From NCBI RefSeq assembly GCF_000621505.1, contig NZ_JHYD01000015.1, positions 124,001 to 188,000 on the forward strand: a stretch of 64,000 nucleotides of DNA, in the 5' to 3' direction. The stretch is from Ruminiclostridium cellobioparum DSM 1351 = ATCC 15832. Its GTDB lineage: Bacteria; Bacillota; Clostridia; Acetivibrionales; DSM-1351. The translations under genes and the position numbers were made by a program. This document shows positions 25,597 to 34,846 of the stretch, piece by piece. Each line of letters begins with the position of its first letter. Positions within the stretch are counted from its first letter, which is position 1. The notes beneath the pieces were generated by a model, which searched no databases, had not been told where the DNA came from, and was given only the letters and a program-made list of their open reading frames with translations.

Positions 25597-27267
25597 TTGC
25601 TTACAGATATTCAAATTGCCCAGAACTGTAAAATGCTCCACATCGGAAAAATAGCCGAGAAACTTGGAATATCCGGAGAGGACATTGAATATTACGGAAA
25701 TTATAAGGCCAAACTTTCCGAAGGCTTATGGAACAAGGTCAAAAACAACAAAGACGGCAAATTAGTGCTTGTGACAGCCATAAATCCGACTCCTGCGGGA
25801 GAAGGAAAAACTACAACCACTGTCGGACTTGGACAGGCCATGGCCAAAATTGGAAAGAATGCGGTTATTGCACTGAGAGAGCCATCCCTGGGTCCCGTAA
25901 TGGGCATTAAGGGTGGAGCGGCAGGAGGCGGCTATGCGCAGGTCGTTCCCATGGAGGATATAAATCTTCACTTTACAGGTGATATGCACGCCATAACTGC
26001 CGCAAACAACCTTTTATCAGCTGCCATTGACAACCATTTGCAGCAGGGTAACACTTTGAATATTGACTCCAGGCAGATTGTATGGAAACGCTGCATGGAC
26101 ATGAATGACAGGGCTTTAAGAAACGTTATCGTGGGTCTTGGAGGCAAAATGAACGGCATTCCCAGAGAGGACGGCTTCAACATCACTGTTGCCTCCGAAA
26201 TTATGGCCATCCTCTGTCTGGCGTCCGACATAACCGACCTGAAGAAGCGCCTGGGAAGGATCATTATCGGCTACAATTACGACGGTCAGCCTGTCACTGC
26301 CCGGGATCTCAAAGTTGACGGCGCTATGACGCTTTTACTCAAGGACGCCATAAAGCCAAATCTGGTGCAGACTCTTGAGGGCACTCCTGCCATAATGCAC
26401 GGAGGACCTTTCGCCAACATCGCCCATGGCTGTAACAGCGTTACAGCCACAAAGCTTGCCTTGAAGCTGGCTGATTATGTTATAACCGAGGCCGGCTTTG
26501 GTGCCGATCTGGGAGCCGAAAAGTTCTTTGATATCAAGTGCCGCTTTGCAGGACTGAAACCTGCCGCAGTTGTCCTGGTTGCCACCATAAGGGCCCTTAA
26601 ATACAATGGAGGCATAAAGAAGGAAAATCTTAAGGCTGAAAATATTCCGGCTCTATCTCTGGGTTTTGCCAACGTAGAGAAGCATATAGAAAACCTCCGT
26701 CAATTCGGCGTACCTGTTCTTGTAGCAATAAACCATTTTGACACCGATACCGATGCTGAAATACAGCTGGTACGTGACAGATGTACAGCTCTTGGTGTCA
26801 GGGTTGCCTTCTCCGATGTATTCCTGAGGGGCGGTGACGGCGGTGTGGAACTTGCCGAAAAGCTGGTCGAGCTGACTGACACCGCAGAAGCCAACTTTGC
26901 CCCGATATATGACGACGCTCTTCCCATAAAGGAAAAGATCAAGGCAATAGTAACAAAAATATATGGAGGCAATACGGCAATCTACACTGCGGCCGCAGAA
27001 AAGTCAATTGCAAAAATTGAAGAAATGGGCCTGGACAAAATGCCCATATGTATGGCAAAAACGCAATATTCACTATCCGACAATCCTGCACTGCTGGGCA
27101 GGCCCGCCGGCTTTGACGTAACAGTCCGGGAAGTGAGGGTTTCAGCCGGTGCCGGCTTTATTGTTGCTCTCACAGGTGATATTATGACAATGCCGGGACT
27201 TCCAAAAGCACCTGCGGCAGAAAAGATTGATATTGACGAAAATGGTGTCATTACCGGGTTGTTTTAA
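25597..27267 (+). CDS. fhs: Formate--tetrahydrofolate ligase
   Basis: 556 residues, the usual length. The enzyme makes 10-formyl-tetrahydrofolate from formate, ATP and tetrahydrofolate for purine synthesis, serine/glycine exchange and, in acetogens, the Wood-Ljungdahl methyl branch. The ATP site [18 protein letters not shown] is near residue 65; other signatures are [23 protein letters not shown] and FADLGAEKF-like [19 protein letters not shown]. The start is TTG, seven bases after AAGGAG. It is a single gene with its own promoter and terminator and runs head-on to the replication fork. Confidence 0.96.
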   Translation: MLTDIQIAQNCKMLHIGKIAEKLGISGEDIEYYGNYKAKLSEGLWNKVKNNKDGKLVLVTAINPTPAGEGKTTTTVGLGQAMAKIGKNAVIALREPSLGPVMGIKGGAAGGGYAQVVPMEDINLHFTGDMHAITAANNLLSAAIDNHLQQGNTLNIDSRQIVWKRCMDMNDRALRNVIVGLGGKMNGIPREDGFNITVASEIMAILCLASDITDLKKRLGRIIIGYNYDGQPVTARDLKVDGAMTLLLKDAIKPNLVQTLEGTPAIMHGGPFANIAHGCNSVTATKLALKLADYVITEAGFGADLGAEKFFDIKCRFAGLKPAAVVLVATIRALKYNGGIKKENLKAENIPALSLGFANVEKHIENLRQFGVPVLVAINHFDTDTDAEIQLVRDRCTALGVRVAFSDVFLRGGDGGVELAEKLVELTDTAEANFAPIYDDALPIKEKIKAIVTKIYGGNTAIYTAAAEKSIAKIEEMGLDKMPICMAKTQYSLSDNPALLGRPAGFDVTVREVRVSAGAGFIVALTGDIMTMPGLPKAPAAEKIDIDENGVITGLF

Positions 27268-27308
27268 ATTGCTAAAATATATTGCTTCAATATAAGGACG
27301 TAATTAAA

Positions 27309-27345
27309 GAGGGAGCCTGCATCTGGGAGCTCCCTCTGTCTTGTT
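27309..27345 (+). terminator. Terminator after fhs
   Basis: Perfect 8-bp stem GAGGGAGC (27309-27316) and GCTCCCTC (27329-27336) with a 12-base loop, followed by a poor T-run (TGTCTTGTT). Confidence 0.6.
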
Positions 27346-27368
27346 ATCCGGTATAAATTATTTATGAG

Positions 27369-28352
27369 TCAAAGTGCGCTGAACTTCTCCAGGAACTCCT
27401 TTAGATATTTTACCTCATCAATAACCTCTTCCAGCCTGCTTATGTAATTTTGCTCCGACCAGCTTTTCCGGCTGTTATAATACTTATTTATGACCCTCCA
27501 GAACTTCTGCGGGAACATGAGCATTAATTTCATCAGGTCCAGCTCGCTTTCAGAAAGTGATTCGATTTTACTGTATTCATTAATTATCAACGCCGCTTCG
27601 TCAATGTCCCATTGGCATTTTCTCATTTTTCTTCTCAGCAGGTTGACCAGATCGTAAACCTTTAAATCATAGCAGCAGTACTCAAAATTTATGAGATACA
27701 TATCATTGTTTTGTACAAAGATGTTATGATGATTAAAATCATGGTGTGATATGTTTTTATTTTTTTCGGCATCCTCCACCAGTTCATAGTAATCAGAAGT
27801 ATCCAGCAGGTTCAGCGCTCTTTCTCCAAGCTCATAGAAATAATCTACATGTCTGCACATGAGATTGTCAAACTTCATCTTTCCCTTTACAGCATTCTTT
27901 TTGAGCTTTTTTATCTCGTCCAGGCGTTTTCTGTAACTGGACGGCAACCTTCCCAGTTCATTTCTGGGACTGCTGTTTTCAGAGCAGCCGAAGCCAATTG
28001 AAGCCCTGTGCATTTTAGCCAGGAGCCTGGCGCACCTGATGCTTTCCTCCCTGTTATCCAGGTTGGATTCACGGCCTTCTATATACCTGCACATATATAT
28101 TGTCTGGTCATTGTAGGTAATACAGGATTTCCCCGAATTTGTAAATATGTTTCTGTCTATATTGCAAAAACCGTTTTGAAATAAATGCTCTTTTGCCTCG
28201 GCAATAAAATTGACCCTGTCGGGTTTGAGACCGGTTATTTTAATCAATCTCCTGCCATTATCGGTGTTAGCAATAAACATATCTCTGAAATTGCTTATAC
28301 TATTTATCCTAATATCGTAATTTTCCTGCAGTTCCCTTTCTAATTCATGCAT
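27369..28352 (-). CDS. CotS-like spore coat kinase-fold protein
   Basis: The ATG at 28352 (five bases after GGAGG) gives 327 residues. The fold is that of CotS/YsxE and aminoglycoside phosphotransferases: an N-lobe with RLIKITGLKPDRVNFIAEAKEHLF, hinge CRYIEGRE, catalytic loop HHDFNHHNIF (HxDxxxxN), then LINFEYCCYDLKVYDLVNLL. The metal-binding Asp of the normal IDFD/IDF motif is Asn here, so kinase activity is doubtful while the catalytic-loop Asp is kept. CotS proteins are coat components in spores. A sigma-K-like CATATAATC (28485-28493, - strand) with AC 15 nt upstream is consistent with late mother-cell expression, weakly. Confidence 0.8.
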   Translation of the reverse strand: MHELERELQENYDIRINSISNFRDMFIANTDNGRRLIKITGLKPDRVNFIAEAKEHLFQNGFCNIDRNIFTNSGKSCITYNDQTIYMCRYIEGRESNLDNREESIRCARLLAKMHRASIGFGCSENSSPRNELGRLPSSYRKRLDEIKKLKKNAVKGKMKFDNLMCRHVDYFYELGERALNLLDTSDYYELVEDAEKNKNISHHDFNHHNIFVQNNDMYLINFEYCCYDLKVYDLVNLLRRKMRKCQWDIDEAALIINEYSKIESLSESELDLMKLMLMFPQKFWRVINKYYNSRKSWSEQNYISRLEEVIDEVKYLKEFLEKFSAL

Positions 28353-28658
28353 AAAGGCCTCCATATACTACCTGAACTTAAATAGATTAAAACTGAACCG
28401 GTATCTTCTCATCAAGCGGACTGTTTAAGCAAATTCAGTGATTTCAAACCGCAATATTTTTTACCTGGAAAGCTTTCGCTATTAGATTATATGAACCATA
28501 GGCAATATGTAGAATTAAAATATGCTATTGTGCGCCCGGTAATGTACCCTTGCACATCAAATCCGGGAGGCATGGCTTGTTGATATAAAAAAAAGGATGA
28601 ATCAAAAGATTCATCCTTTTTTTATCCTCAATTAATGAAAACAAAAATCTATTTGTTA
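28353..28658. other. Intergenic region between porB and the CotS-like gene
   Basis: 306 bases holding the por operon terminator (28587-28623) and the weak sigma-K-like promoter of the CotS-like gene near 28485-28510. Nothing else recognised. Confidence 0.5.
28587..28623. terminator. Bidirectional terminator after porB
   Basis: Perfect 9-bp stem GGATGAATC (28595-28603) / GATTCATCC (28608-28616) with loop AAAA, flanked by eight A on one side and seven T on the other. It ends the por transcript on the - strand. Confidence 0.92.
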
Positions 28659-29600
28659 TTATGCTTCTTCTCCGGCAAGTCTCAAGAGTTCTTCCCATCT
28701 CTTGTCAACTTCATTCTGGATTTCTTCGATCATGTATTCATTTCCAGCTTTGAACAAGTGCTTGAATCTTCCCTGCTTCTTCAAGAAATCAACAACTGGA
28801 AGCTTGTTCTTAGGCTTGTAGTTAACGATATATTTACCGTCGATTATTTCATACAACGGCCAGAAGCACGTTTCAACAGCCAACTTGTTCAACTCCATCA
28901 AATCAGGAGTATTGTAGATCCAGCCTCTTGGACATGGAGCCAATACGTTCATGAATGCAGCACCCTTTGTATAAAGAGCCTTTTCAGACTTTTCATAAAG
29001 GTCTTTCATATTTCCGATAGCAGCAGTCTGACACACATATGGAAGGTTATGGCTTGCCATAATACCTGTCAGATCTTTTCTCCACTGCAGTTTTCCGGGG
29101 ATAACCTTACCTGCAGGTGAAGTAGTGGTATCAGCATACTTGGGAGTAGCTGATGATCTCTGGATACCGGTGTTCATGTATGCTCCGTTGTCGTAGCAAA
29201 CATAAACCATGTCATGGCCTCTTTCCATAGCACCTGAAAGAGACTGGAGACCTATATCGTAAGTTCCGCCGTCACCGCCGAAAGCGATAAACTTGGTTTC
29301 ACCCTTAACTTTTCCTCTTTTCTTCATGGCAACATAAGCAGCTTCAGCTCCTGATATATTTGCAGCTGAGTTTTCAAATGCATTATGAATGAAGGAATCT
29401 TTCCATGCAGTATATGGATAAAGGAAAGTAGAAACTTCCAAACATCCGGTAGCCGAACCAATAACTGCGTGATCTTCAGGCTTTAAAGCTCTTAAAATCT
29501 GTCTAACTACAACCGGAGCTCCGCATCCGGCACACATTCTATGTCCGCCAGTAAGCCTTTCAGGCTTCTTGGCAACTTCTTTTAAATTGTAAGCCATCAT
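28659..29600 (-). CDS. porB: Pyruvate:ferredoxin oxidoreductase, beta subunit
   Basis: 313 residues. The subunit binds thiamine diphosphate and a [4Fe-4S] cluster: CAGCGAP (about 23-29) gives the first cysteines, and GGDGGTYDIGLQSLSGAMERGHDMVYVCYDNGAYMNTGIQ holds the TPP/Mg GDG...N motif. The reaction oxidises pyruvate to acetyl-CoA and CO2 and reduces ferredoxin. It is the last gene of porCDAB, nine bases after porA, followed by a strong terminator. Two adjacent ATG codons are possible starts; the second is better spaced from GGAGG. A wider 2-ketoacid specificity cannot be excluded. Confidence 0.93.
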   Translation of the reverse strand: MMAYNLKEVAKKPERLTGGHRMCAGCGAPVVVRQILRALKPEDHAVIGSATGCLEVSTFLYPYTAWKDSFIHNAFENSAANISGAEAAYVAMKKRGKVKGETKFIAFGGDGGTYDIGLQSLSGAMERGHDMVYVCYDNGAYMNTGIQRSSATPKYADTTTSPAGKVIPGKLQWRKDLTGIMASHNLPYVCQTAAIGNMKDLYEKSEKALYTKGAAFMNVLAPCPRGWIYNTPDLMELNKLAVETCFWPLYEIIDGKYIVNYKPKNKLPVVDFLKKQGRFKHLFKAGNEYMIEEIQNEVDKRWEELLRLAGEEA

Positions 29601-29608
29601 CGCACCTC

Positions 29609-30793
29609 CTATTCTCTTACGCCGAGGTAGTTGTAAACCGAATCAACTTTACCTGTAGCGACAATTTCCAATGTTTTATTAAATACAACTTCAATATCGT
29701 CAGTCTTAACGTCTCTTCCGCCAAGTCCGTAGATATAGTTTATTACCTTGGGTCCAAATACGCTCTTGGCATACAGTGCACTGGTAACGTCGGTGAATAA
29801 CGGACCGCCGGCAGCATTAAAGCTTTCAGCCTTGTCCATTATGGCAATAGCCTTGTATTTGGCCAAAGCTTCTGCTATTTCATCAACAGGGAAAGGTCTG
29901 AACAATCTTGGTTTCAATACGGCAACCTTCTTGCCCTGAGCTTTGTATTGGTCTGCAACGAATTTTGCAGTTCCTGCCGTAGAGTTCAAAACCACTACGC
30001 AAGCTTCTGCGCCTTCTGCATTGTATTCTTCAAACAAGCCATAGCTTCTGCCTGTCAATTTTGCAAATTCAGCCGAAACTTCAAGAACAACCTTCTTTGC
30101 ATTCATCATTGCCTGAGCCTGTTGTCTCTTGTGCTCGAAGCAGTGGGTAAAGTGATCCAGAGGACCGACTGCAATTGGGTTTTCTTTATTTAAGAGGTAT
30201 TCTTCAGGATTGTATTCACCAACAAAAGCCTTTACCTTGTCATCTTCAACAAGATCAAGATTTTCGATAGCATGAGAAGTGATAAATCCGTCCTGGCAAA
30301 CCATAACCGGAAGAAGGACGTCGGGATGTTCCCCTATTCTGTTAGCCATTAACATATTGTCATATGCTTCCTGGCAATTTTCTGAATAAATCTGTATCCA
30401 ACCTGAATCTCTGGCACCCATTGAATCACTGTGATCGTTATGTATGTTCAAAGGTCCTGAAAGAGTTCTGTTAACACATGCCAAAACGATTGGAAGTCTT
30501 GAACATGAAGCTATATATAAACATTCCCACATAAGAGCAAGTCCGTTTGCAGAGGTAGCTGTCATAGCTCTTCCTCCTGCAGCCTGTGCACCTATACATG
30601 CTGACATGGCACTGTGCTCTGACTCAACAGGTACAAACTCAGTATCAACCTGACCGTTTGCAACAAATGTTGAGAAGTATTGGGGAACTTCTGTTGATGG
30701 AGTTATTGGGAAAGCCGCAACTACATCCGGATTTATCTGCTTCATGGCAACAGCCATAGCTTCGTTACCACTTAATCTTTCTCTAATAGCCAT
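29609..30793 (-). CDS. porA: Pyruvate:ferredoxin oxidoreductase, alpha subunit
   Basis: 394 residues. The N-terminal domain carries the pyrimidine-binding TPP region with FPITPSTEVPQYFSTFVANGQVDTEFVPVESEHSAMSACIGAQAAGGRAMTATSANGLALM, typical of PorA. The C-terminal transketolase-like domain has VVVLNSTAGTAKFVADQYKAQGKKVAVLKPRLFRPFP. Together with porB it forms the catalytic core of the four-subunit enzyme. AAGGAGGG precedes the ATG; the porD stop is 16 bases upstream. Confidence 0.95.
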   Translation of the reverse strand: MAIRERLSGNEAMAVAMKQINPDVVAAFPITPSTEVPQYFSTFVANGQVDTEFVPVESEHSAMSACIGAQAAGGRAMTATSANGLALMWECLYIASCSRLPIVLACVNRTLSGPLNIHNDHSDSMGARDSGWIQIYSENCQEAYDNMLMANRIGEHPDVLLPVMVCQDGFITSHAIENLDLVEDDKVKAFVGEYNPEEYLLNKENPIAVGPLDHFTHCFEHKRQQAQAMMNAKKVVLEVSAEFAKLTGRSYGLFEEYNAEGAEACVVVLNSTAGTAKFVADQYKAQGKKVAVLKPRLFRPFPVDEIAEALAKYKAIAIMDKAESFNAAGGPLFTDVTSALYAKSVFGPKVINYIYGLGGRDVKTDDIEVVFNKTLEIVATGKVDSVYNYLGVRE

Positions 30794-30809
30794 TTTGAAT
30801 TTTCCCTCC

Positions 30810-31121
30810 TTACTTTTCTTCTACAAAGTCGATAGCTTTGAAAGGACAAACCTTTACACAAACGCCACAACCTTTGCAGTGATCATAATCAAATTCTACT
30901 CTTTTACCTTCTGCATTAACCAATATGGAAGTATCAGGGCAAACAGGGTAGCAAAGTAAACATTGCTTGCACTTATCCTCCAGCCAGATCGGCTTCATTG
31001 AACGCCAGTCACCGGTTTTAAAAAGCTCGGCATTACCTGCCCAGGGAATATTTCCGCCCTTGGTTATGTCTTTCCAGTTAACGTCAGGAGAAACTGTTTT
31101 TAATTCTTTGTTGCAACTCAT
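30810..31121 (-). CDS. porD: Pyruvate:ferredoxin oxidoreductase, delta (ferredoxin) subunit
   Basis: 103 residues with two [4Fe-4S] ferredoxin motifs: CKQCLLCYPVCPD (about 54-66) and CKGCGVCVKVCPF (about 83-95). It passes electrons from the catalytic subunits to external ferredoxin. The start overlaps the porC stop by four bases (ATGA), so the two are coupled. The N-terminal 45 residues are the usual PorD lead-in. Confidence 0.95.
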   Translation of the reverse strand: MSCNKELKTVSPDVNWKDITKGGNIPWAGNAELFKTGDWRSMKPIWLEDKCKQCLLCYPVCPDTSILVNAEGKRVEFDYDHCKGCGVCVKVCPFKAIDFVEEK

Positions 31122-31696
31122 AGCCCTTTCACCTCCTGCATAGCTCTTTCAATAGCTTTGATATTTGGTTCTATAACTTCCGGTTTCTTAGCAAATTTAT
31201 GTTTGAAGGAACCAACCATGTCATCAAGGAATTCTTTTTCGCCCATTACTCCGCTTACTTTTACAACTGCACCAAGCATTGGAGTGTTAGGGAAGTACTT
31301 GCCCAAAGTTTCAATAGATATGGTTCTTGCATCTACTGTACAAACTTTGCCCTTGTACCCCTTTAATAATGGTTTGATTTCTTCCGGAGTTTTAGTAGTA
31401 TTGATTATTAAAGCTCCCGATTCCTTTAAACCCGAAGTAACATCTACAGCTGTAAGCAGAGTATCATCTACTACTACAACATAATCTGGTTCATAAATGT
31501 TACAATGAATTGTAAGTTTATCATCGCTTATTCTGTTATAAGCTGTGATTGGAGCACCCATTCTTTCAGGGCCGTATTCAGGAAAACCCTGAATGTATTT
31601 ACCGGTATTGAACGCTGCATCTGCAAGCAATAATGATGCTGTCTTTGCGCCTTGACCACCACGTCCATGCCATCTGATTTCAACAACCTTGCCCAT
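31118..31696 (-). CDS. porC: Pyruvate:ferredoxin oxidoreductase, gamma subunit
   Basis: 192 residues of the POR gamma domain: VEIRWHGRGGQGAKTASLLLADAAF at the N-terminus and GFPEYGPERMGAPITAYNRIS after it, both highly typical. It probably binds CoA and brings it to the active site. First gene of the order gamma-delta-alpha-beta, the four-subunit type rather than the single-chain enzyme common in other clostridia. GGAGGG precedes the ATG. The transcript has a leader of about 180 nt with a long-range pairing. Confidence 0.95.
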   Translation of the reverse strand: MGKVVEIRWHGRGGQGAKTASLLLADAAFNTGKYIQGFPEYGPERMGAPITAYNRISDDKLTIHCNIYEPDYVVVVDDTLLTAVDVTSGLKESGALIINTTKTPEEIKPLLKGYKGKVCTVDARTISIETLGKYFPNTPMLGAVVKVSGVMGEKEFLDDMVGSFKHKFAKKPEVIEPNIKAIERAMQEVKGL

Positions 31697-31726
31697 TTGG
31701 CAAACCCTCCTCTTTATTTGAATTTT

Positions 31727-31835
31727 AAATGAATCTCTATAAGGTTTTTGAACCTCATTTTAACTTTTATCAGCATACAGCATTTACTTTATTGCTACGT
31801 CAAATTCTGCCAGCTATGTACTTCGAGATTCATTT
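31727..31835 (-). ncRNA. Putative structured leader of the por operon
   Basis: On the - strand AAATGAATCTC (31825-31835) and GAGATTCATTT (31727-31737) are perfect 11-nt inverted arms enclosing 87 nt. Inside lies a hairpin AGGTT-CAAA-AACCT near the 3' arm and AGCA/TGCT repeats. It starts about 40 nt after the promoter and ends about 25 nt before the ribosome site. This closing helix around sub-hairpins is how riboswitches look, but no known class was matched and no terminator is seen. Confidence 0.4.
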
Positions 31836-31882
31836 TAATAACTATAAGACAACTAACCAAAAGATAAACTTGTCCATATAAA

Positions 31883-31911
31883 AGTATATATGTTTGACTT
31901 TTTATTGTCAA
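31883..31911 (-). promoter_or_regulatory. Sigma-A promoter of the por operon
   Basis: TTGACA (31906-31911), 17 nt, TATACT (31883-31888) on the - strand. A strong match, as suits a central metabolic enzyme. Confidence 0.88.
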
Positions 31912-32049
31912 GCAACTATGTTTAAAGTAGCATTAGTTCTGTACTTTTGTAAACTTAAATTGTTCTTTGTATACAAACATGTAACAATTATACAAAAAAT
32001 AATACTTCATACTATGACCATGTCATAATATGAAGTATTATTTACTATA

Positions 32050-32241
32050 TTATATAATATATTTTAATATAATCAGAAGAATCAAACCCGGGACACCAAG
32101 TACGCCGATTATTAATGCCGAATATATATTTAGTGCTATGCTGAAATTAAAGTATATCCCGGCAAAATTTATAATTGCCAGCAATACTGCACCTAATATT
32201 GTGTTCAGCATTATTTTTTTCAGGACATTCACAATATTCAT
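32050..32241 (-). CDS. bofA: BofA-like pro-sigma-K processing inhibitor
   Basis: The ATG at 32241 follows GGAGG at five bases and gives 63 residues; longer readings lack a ribosome site. Two hydrophobic helices (about 10-30 and 38-60) with NTILGAVLLAIINF and ALIIGVLGVPGLILLIIL, the latter the typical BofA C-terminal motif. BofA holds the SpoIVFB protease inactive in the forespore outer membrane until the sigma-K checkpoint is met. It follows a yaaL-like gene, as in Bacillus (recR-yaaL-bofA), though a terminator separates the two here and recR is absent from this locus. Confidence 0.85.
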   Translation of the reverse strand: MNIVNVLKKIMLNTILGAVLLAIINFAGIYFNFSIALNIYSALIIGVLGVPGLILLIILKYII

Positions 32242-32444
32242 ATTAGCCTCCATGAGCCACATTCGTGGCCACAAAACAGTAATGAAATTAATTCACTCCC
32301 ATATCGCTATTAAGGCGGATAAAGGAGGTTAAGTGGCTTACTAATATGTATTTTTAAAGTGGACAAAATATTCCTGTCCGGATGAAAGCTTTTCGGCAAA
32401 TGGGCATTTATCGTCCTCCGGCTTAACATGTTCCTGATAAATCT

Positions 32445-32485
32445 AAAAAGGATTTGCCTGTTTTGCAACTGACAAAATCCTTTTT
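32445..32485. terminator. Terminator after the yaaL-like gene
   Basis: AAAAAGGATTTG (32445-32456) pairs with CAAAATCCTTTTT (32473-32485) with one bulge and a loop of about 16 bases. A/T runs flank both sides, so it may act in both directions. Confidence 0.75.
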
Positions 32486-32531
32486 AATCCTAATAAAATC
32501 ATATTTATATATTAACTCATCCCGGTATAAA

Positions 32532-32786
32532 TTATTTATAGCATATCCCCATTGCTTTGGCTCTCTTTATCAGATATTCAAACTTTGCCTCGTAAGCCTT
32601 TATCTGATATGTATAAAAATCCACCATCAGTGAATCCTGAACAAAATCAAAATTATTATATGCATCCTGCAAATCGCACTTTACTTTGTTAATCTCAAAT
32701 AAAATATCAGTCCTCTCAGCATCCAGTATTTTTTCTTCTACGGTGCCAACCACTTTATTCAACTGCTTGTTCAATGAAACTTCCAT
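32532..32786 (-). CDS. YaaL-like DUF2508 protein
   Basis: 84 residues, all helical, with the DUF2508 pattern: ILFEINKVKCDLQDAYNNFDFVQDSLMVDFYTYQIKAYEAKFEYLIKRAKAMG. The function of this small family is unknown; it is usually encoded between recR and bofA. GGAG precedes the ATG. A terminator lies 47 bases after the stop and bofA follows, so the conserved neighbourhood is kept. Confidence 0.8.
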   Translation of the reverse strand: MEVSLNKQLNKVVGTVEEKILDAERTDILFEINKVKCDLQDAYNNFDFVQDSLMVDFYTYQIKAYEAKFEYLIKRAKAMGICYK

Positions 32787-32983
32787 AAGCGTCTCCTTCC
32801 ATTTTTACTGGTATATAAAGGATTGACCCATTACTATACTATTTATACGTCTGTGGAAATATTCTTGCTACTGTTTTTTTAAGCCACTGATCATATATTA
32901 TTCCTGGTAGTTTAGCTGAGGATATATAAGATGGTATATAATAAAATAGAAGTAATTATTTGATTTTAGAAGGGACCGGATAT

Positions 32984-33481
32984 ATGGTAATAAGAAAAAT
33001 ACAGACAAAAGACTCGGAAATATTTTTAAATATGCTGAAACAGTTGGATAATGAAACAAAGTACATGATGTATGAACCCGGGGAAAGAAAAACCTCTGCA
33101 GGCGAAATGAAATCGGTCATTGAGAGTTTTTATTCATCAAATTCACTCATGCTGGCAGCTGAGGAAAATGGAGATCTGGTAGGGTTTCTGACTGCCGAAA
33201 GAGGCTTCGCAAATAAAATAAGACACAGTGCCTACATAGTTATTGGCCTTTTAAAAAGCCACAGAGGTAAAAAAACCGGTACAAGGCTGTTTGAAGAATT
33301 AAACAAATGGGCAGCGGATAATGGCATAACAAGACTGGAACTCACTGTTATGACGCATAATGAAGCTGCCATAGGTTTGTATAAGAAAATGGGATTCAAT
33401 ATCGAGGGCCTGAAAGAAAATTCACTGCTTGTGGATGGAGTTTATGTTGATGAATACTATATGGCCAAAATTCTTTTATAG
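32984..33481 (+). CDS. GNAT N-acetyltransferase
   Basis: About 165 residues from the ATG at 32984; a TTG eight codons upstream is an alternative. The GNAT core shows YIVIGLLKSHRGKKTGTRLFEELNKWA (acetyl-CoA loop, about 88-112) and LTVMTHNEAAIGLYKKMGFNIEG (motif B, about 118-142). The N-terminus MVIRKIQTKDSEIFLNML is RimI/RimJ-like. The substrate is unknown. It is a single gene facing the general-stress-like gene convergently and read against the replication fork. Confidence 0.88.
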   Translation: MVIRKIQTKDSEIFLNMLKQLDNETKYMMYEPGERKTSAGEMKSVIESFYSSNSLMLAAEENGDLVGFLTAERGFANKIRHSAYIVIGLLKSHRGKKTGTRLFEELNKWAADNGITRLELTVMTHNEAAIGLYKKMGFNIEGLKENSLLVDGVYVDEYYMAKILL

Positions 33482-33501
33482 CAGGCTTAAATCCGCCGGT
33501 A

Positions 33502-34029
33502 TCAGTACTTTTCCACCGATAGGGCACCGTTTTCCTTTACTATCTCTATAATTGTGTCCATTCGTTCTTCATCAACTTTCATGCTGAAAATAGCATTACC
33601 GTCCGATACCAGCTTGTGGTATTTCTCCTTTTTGCTTTTGGGTACCCGCATATCGGTTACAACTCCTATCAGGCCTCCCAGGATAAAACCTGCAAAAAGA
33701 CCGGTAATAGGCCCGCTTGCAGCTATCAATCCCAAACGGGGTATAAACATACTTACTGCCCCCAGTACCACGCCTGTTACTCCTCCAAATATACCCCCGG
33801 TGATTATTCCATCCGATATTTTCTCCCGCCGGGTCAGTCTGAAAGGATAGGCAGAGCAGCCGGCAGCATATATCTGACCATCATTGCCTGCTTTTAAATA
33901 TCCCCTGTTTCCGTTATCCTTGACAATAATTGAGATATTATCAGTTCTTAAGCCCTTATCTCTTACTTCATATGCTGCTTTTTCAGCATTGTCATACACA
34001 TCAAAAATTGCAACGATAGTCCTGGACAA
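33502..34029 (-). CDS. Glycine-zipper membrane protein, general stress (YflT/GsiB-region-like)
   Basis: About 175 residues if begun at the TTG at 34029 (eight bases after GGAG); a GTG at 34038 sits too near the ribosome site. The N-terminus TIVAIFDVYDNAEKAAYEVRDKGLRTDNISIIVKD is the ferredoxin-like stretch of the general stress 17M domain. Two glycine-rich helices (about 75-100 and 105-130: GGIFGGVTGVVLGAV, GLFAGFILGGLIGVV) follow, then a second alpha/beta part with NAIFSMKVDEERMDTIIEIVKENGA. Function is unknown; related proteins are stress-induced in Bacillus. Confidence 0.7.
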   Translation of the reverse strand: MSRTIVAIFDVYDNAEKAAYEVRDKGLRTDNISIIVKDNGNRGYLKAGNDGQIYAAGCSAYPFRLTRREKISDGIITGGIFGGVTGVVLGAVSMFIPRLGLIAASGPITGLFAGFILGGLIGVVTDMRVPKSKKEKYHKLVSDGNAIFSMKVDEERMDTIIEIVKENGALSVEKY

Positions 34030-34130
34030 TAAAATCACTCCTGTTTTGTAGTCCTGCCTTCAGATAAAGTATTTGCATTTTGTTGTGTATATATGCTTTT
34101 TCAAAAGCTTGTCGTTATAGCCGCAATATT

Positions 34131-34769
34131 TTAAATATACCTGAGCAGCTCTAACGGCTCTTCGAGAAAAATGTCAGGCTCCACTTTTTCCAAATCACTT
34201 CTTGGACTGTAGGTCCATGCTACTGCTGCGCTTCTGACACCCGCATTTTTAGCACAAAGAATATCCAGGGGACTGTCACCTACGTACAAGACCTCTTCCT
34301 TATTCAGCGCGTTTACTGCCTCCATGGCTTTAAGAAGAGGCTCTCCCTCGGGTTTATGCTTTTGTGACGCTTCCGAGCCGTTGACAAACGCGAAATAGTC
34401 CATCAGATTAAAGAGTTTTAGTCCCCTGACTGCCAGCTCTCTCCTTTTTGAAGTGACAACTCCCAATACAATTCCTTTTTCATAAAGAGTTTTGATCAAC
34501 TGGTAGATTCCCAGAAAAACCCCTATGCTGCTGTCATGTTTTCTATCATTGTAATCCCTGTATGTTTTGGCCAGTTCTTCTTCTTTGCCGGGATAAATCT
34601 CTCCCAGGTGCTTTATCAGGGGAATCCCTATATAGCTTATAGTTTCGGCTTCGGGCCTGGTCTCACCAAAATGGTGCATAAAAGTGTAGTTGAAGGATTC
34701 CAGAATAAGCGGAACCGTATCTATCAGCGTTCCGTCCAAATCAAAAAAAACATACTTAAAATTATTCAT
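34131..34769 (-). CDS. HAD-superfamily hydrolase (PpaX/Gph-like)
   Basis: ATG at 34769 after AGGA gives 212 residues; the reading upstream of it has no ribosome site. HAD motifs: I FFDLDGTLIDT (about 8-18), II VTSKR (about 108), III KPEGEPLL and IV YVGDSPLDILCAKNAG (about 165-180). A helical cap (about 20-85) marks subclass I. Likely substrates are pyrophosphate (PpaX) or phosphoglycolate (Gph); sequence alone does not decide. Transcribed divergently from pssA across an AT-rich region with inverted repeats. Confidence 0.85.
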   Translation of the reverse strand: MNNFKYVFFDLDGTLIDTVPLILESFNYTFMHHFGETRPEAETISYIGIPLIKHLGEIYPGKEEELAKTYRDYNDRKHDSSIGVFLGIYQLIKTLYEKGIVLGVVTSKRRELAVRGLKLFNLMDYFAFVNGSEASQKHKPEGEPLLKAMEAVNALNKEEVLYVGDSPLDILCAKNAGVRSAAVAWTYSPRSDLEKVEPDIFLEEPLELLRYI

Positions 34770-34846
34770 AATTATTTTCCTATCCAAACTCCATAAATTA
34801 ATTAGAAACAATCTATAATTTTTAAAGATAATAAACCTTTTCAAAT

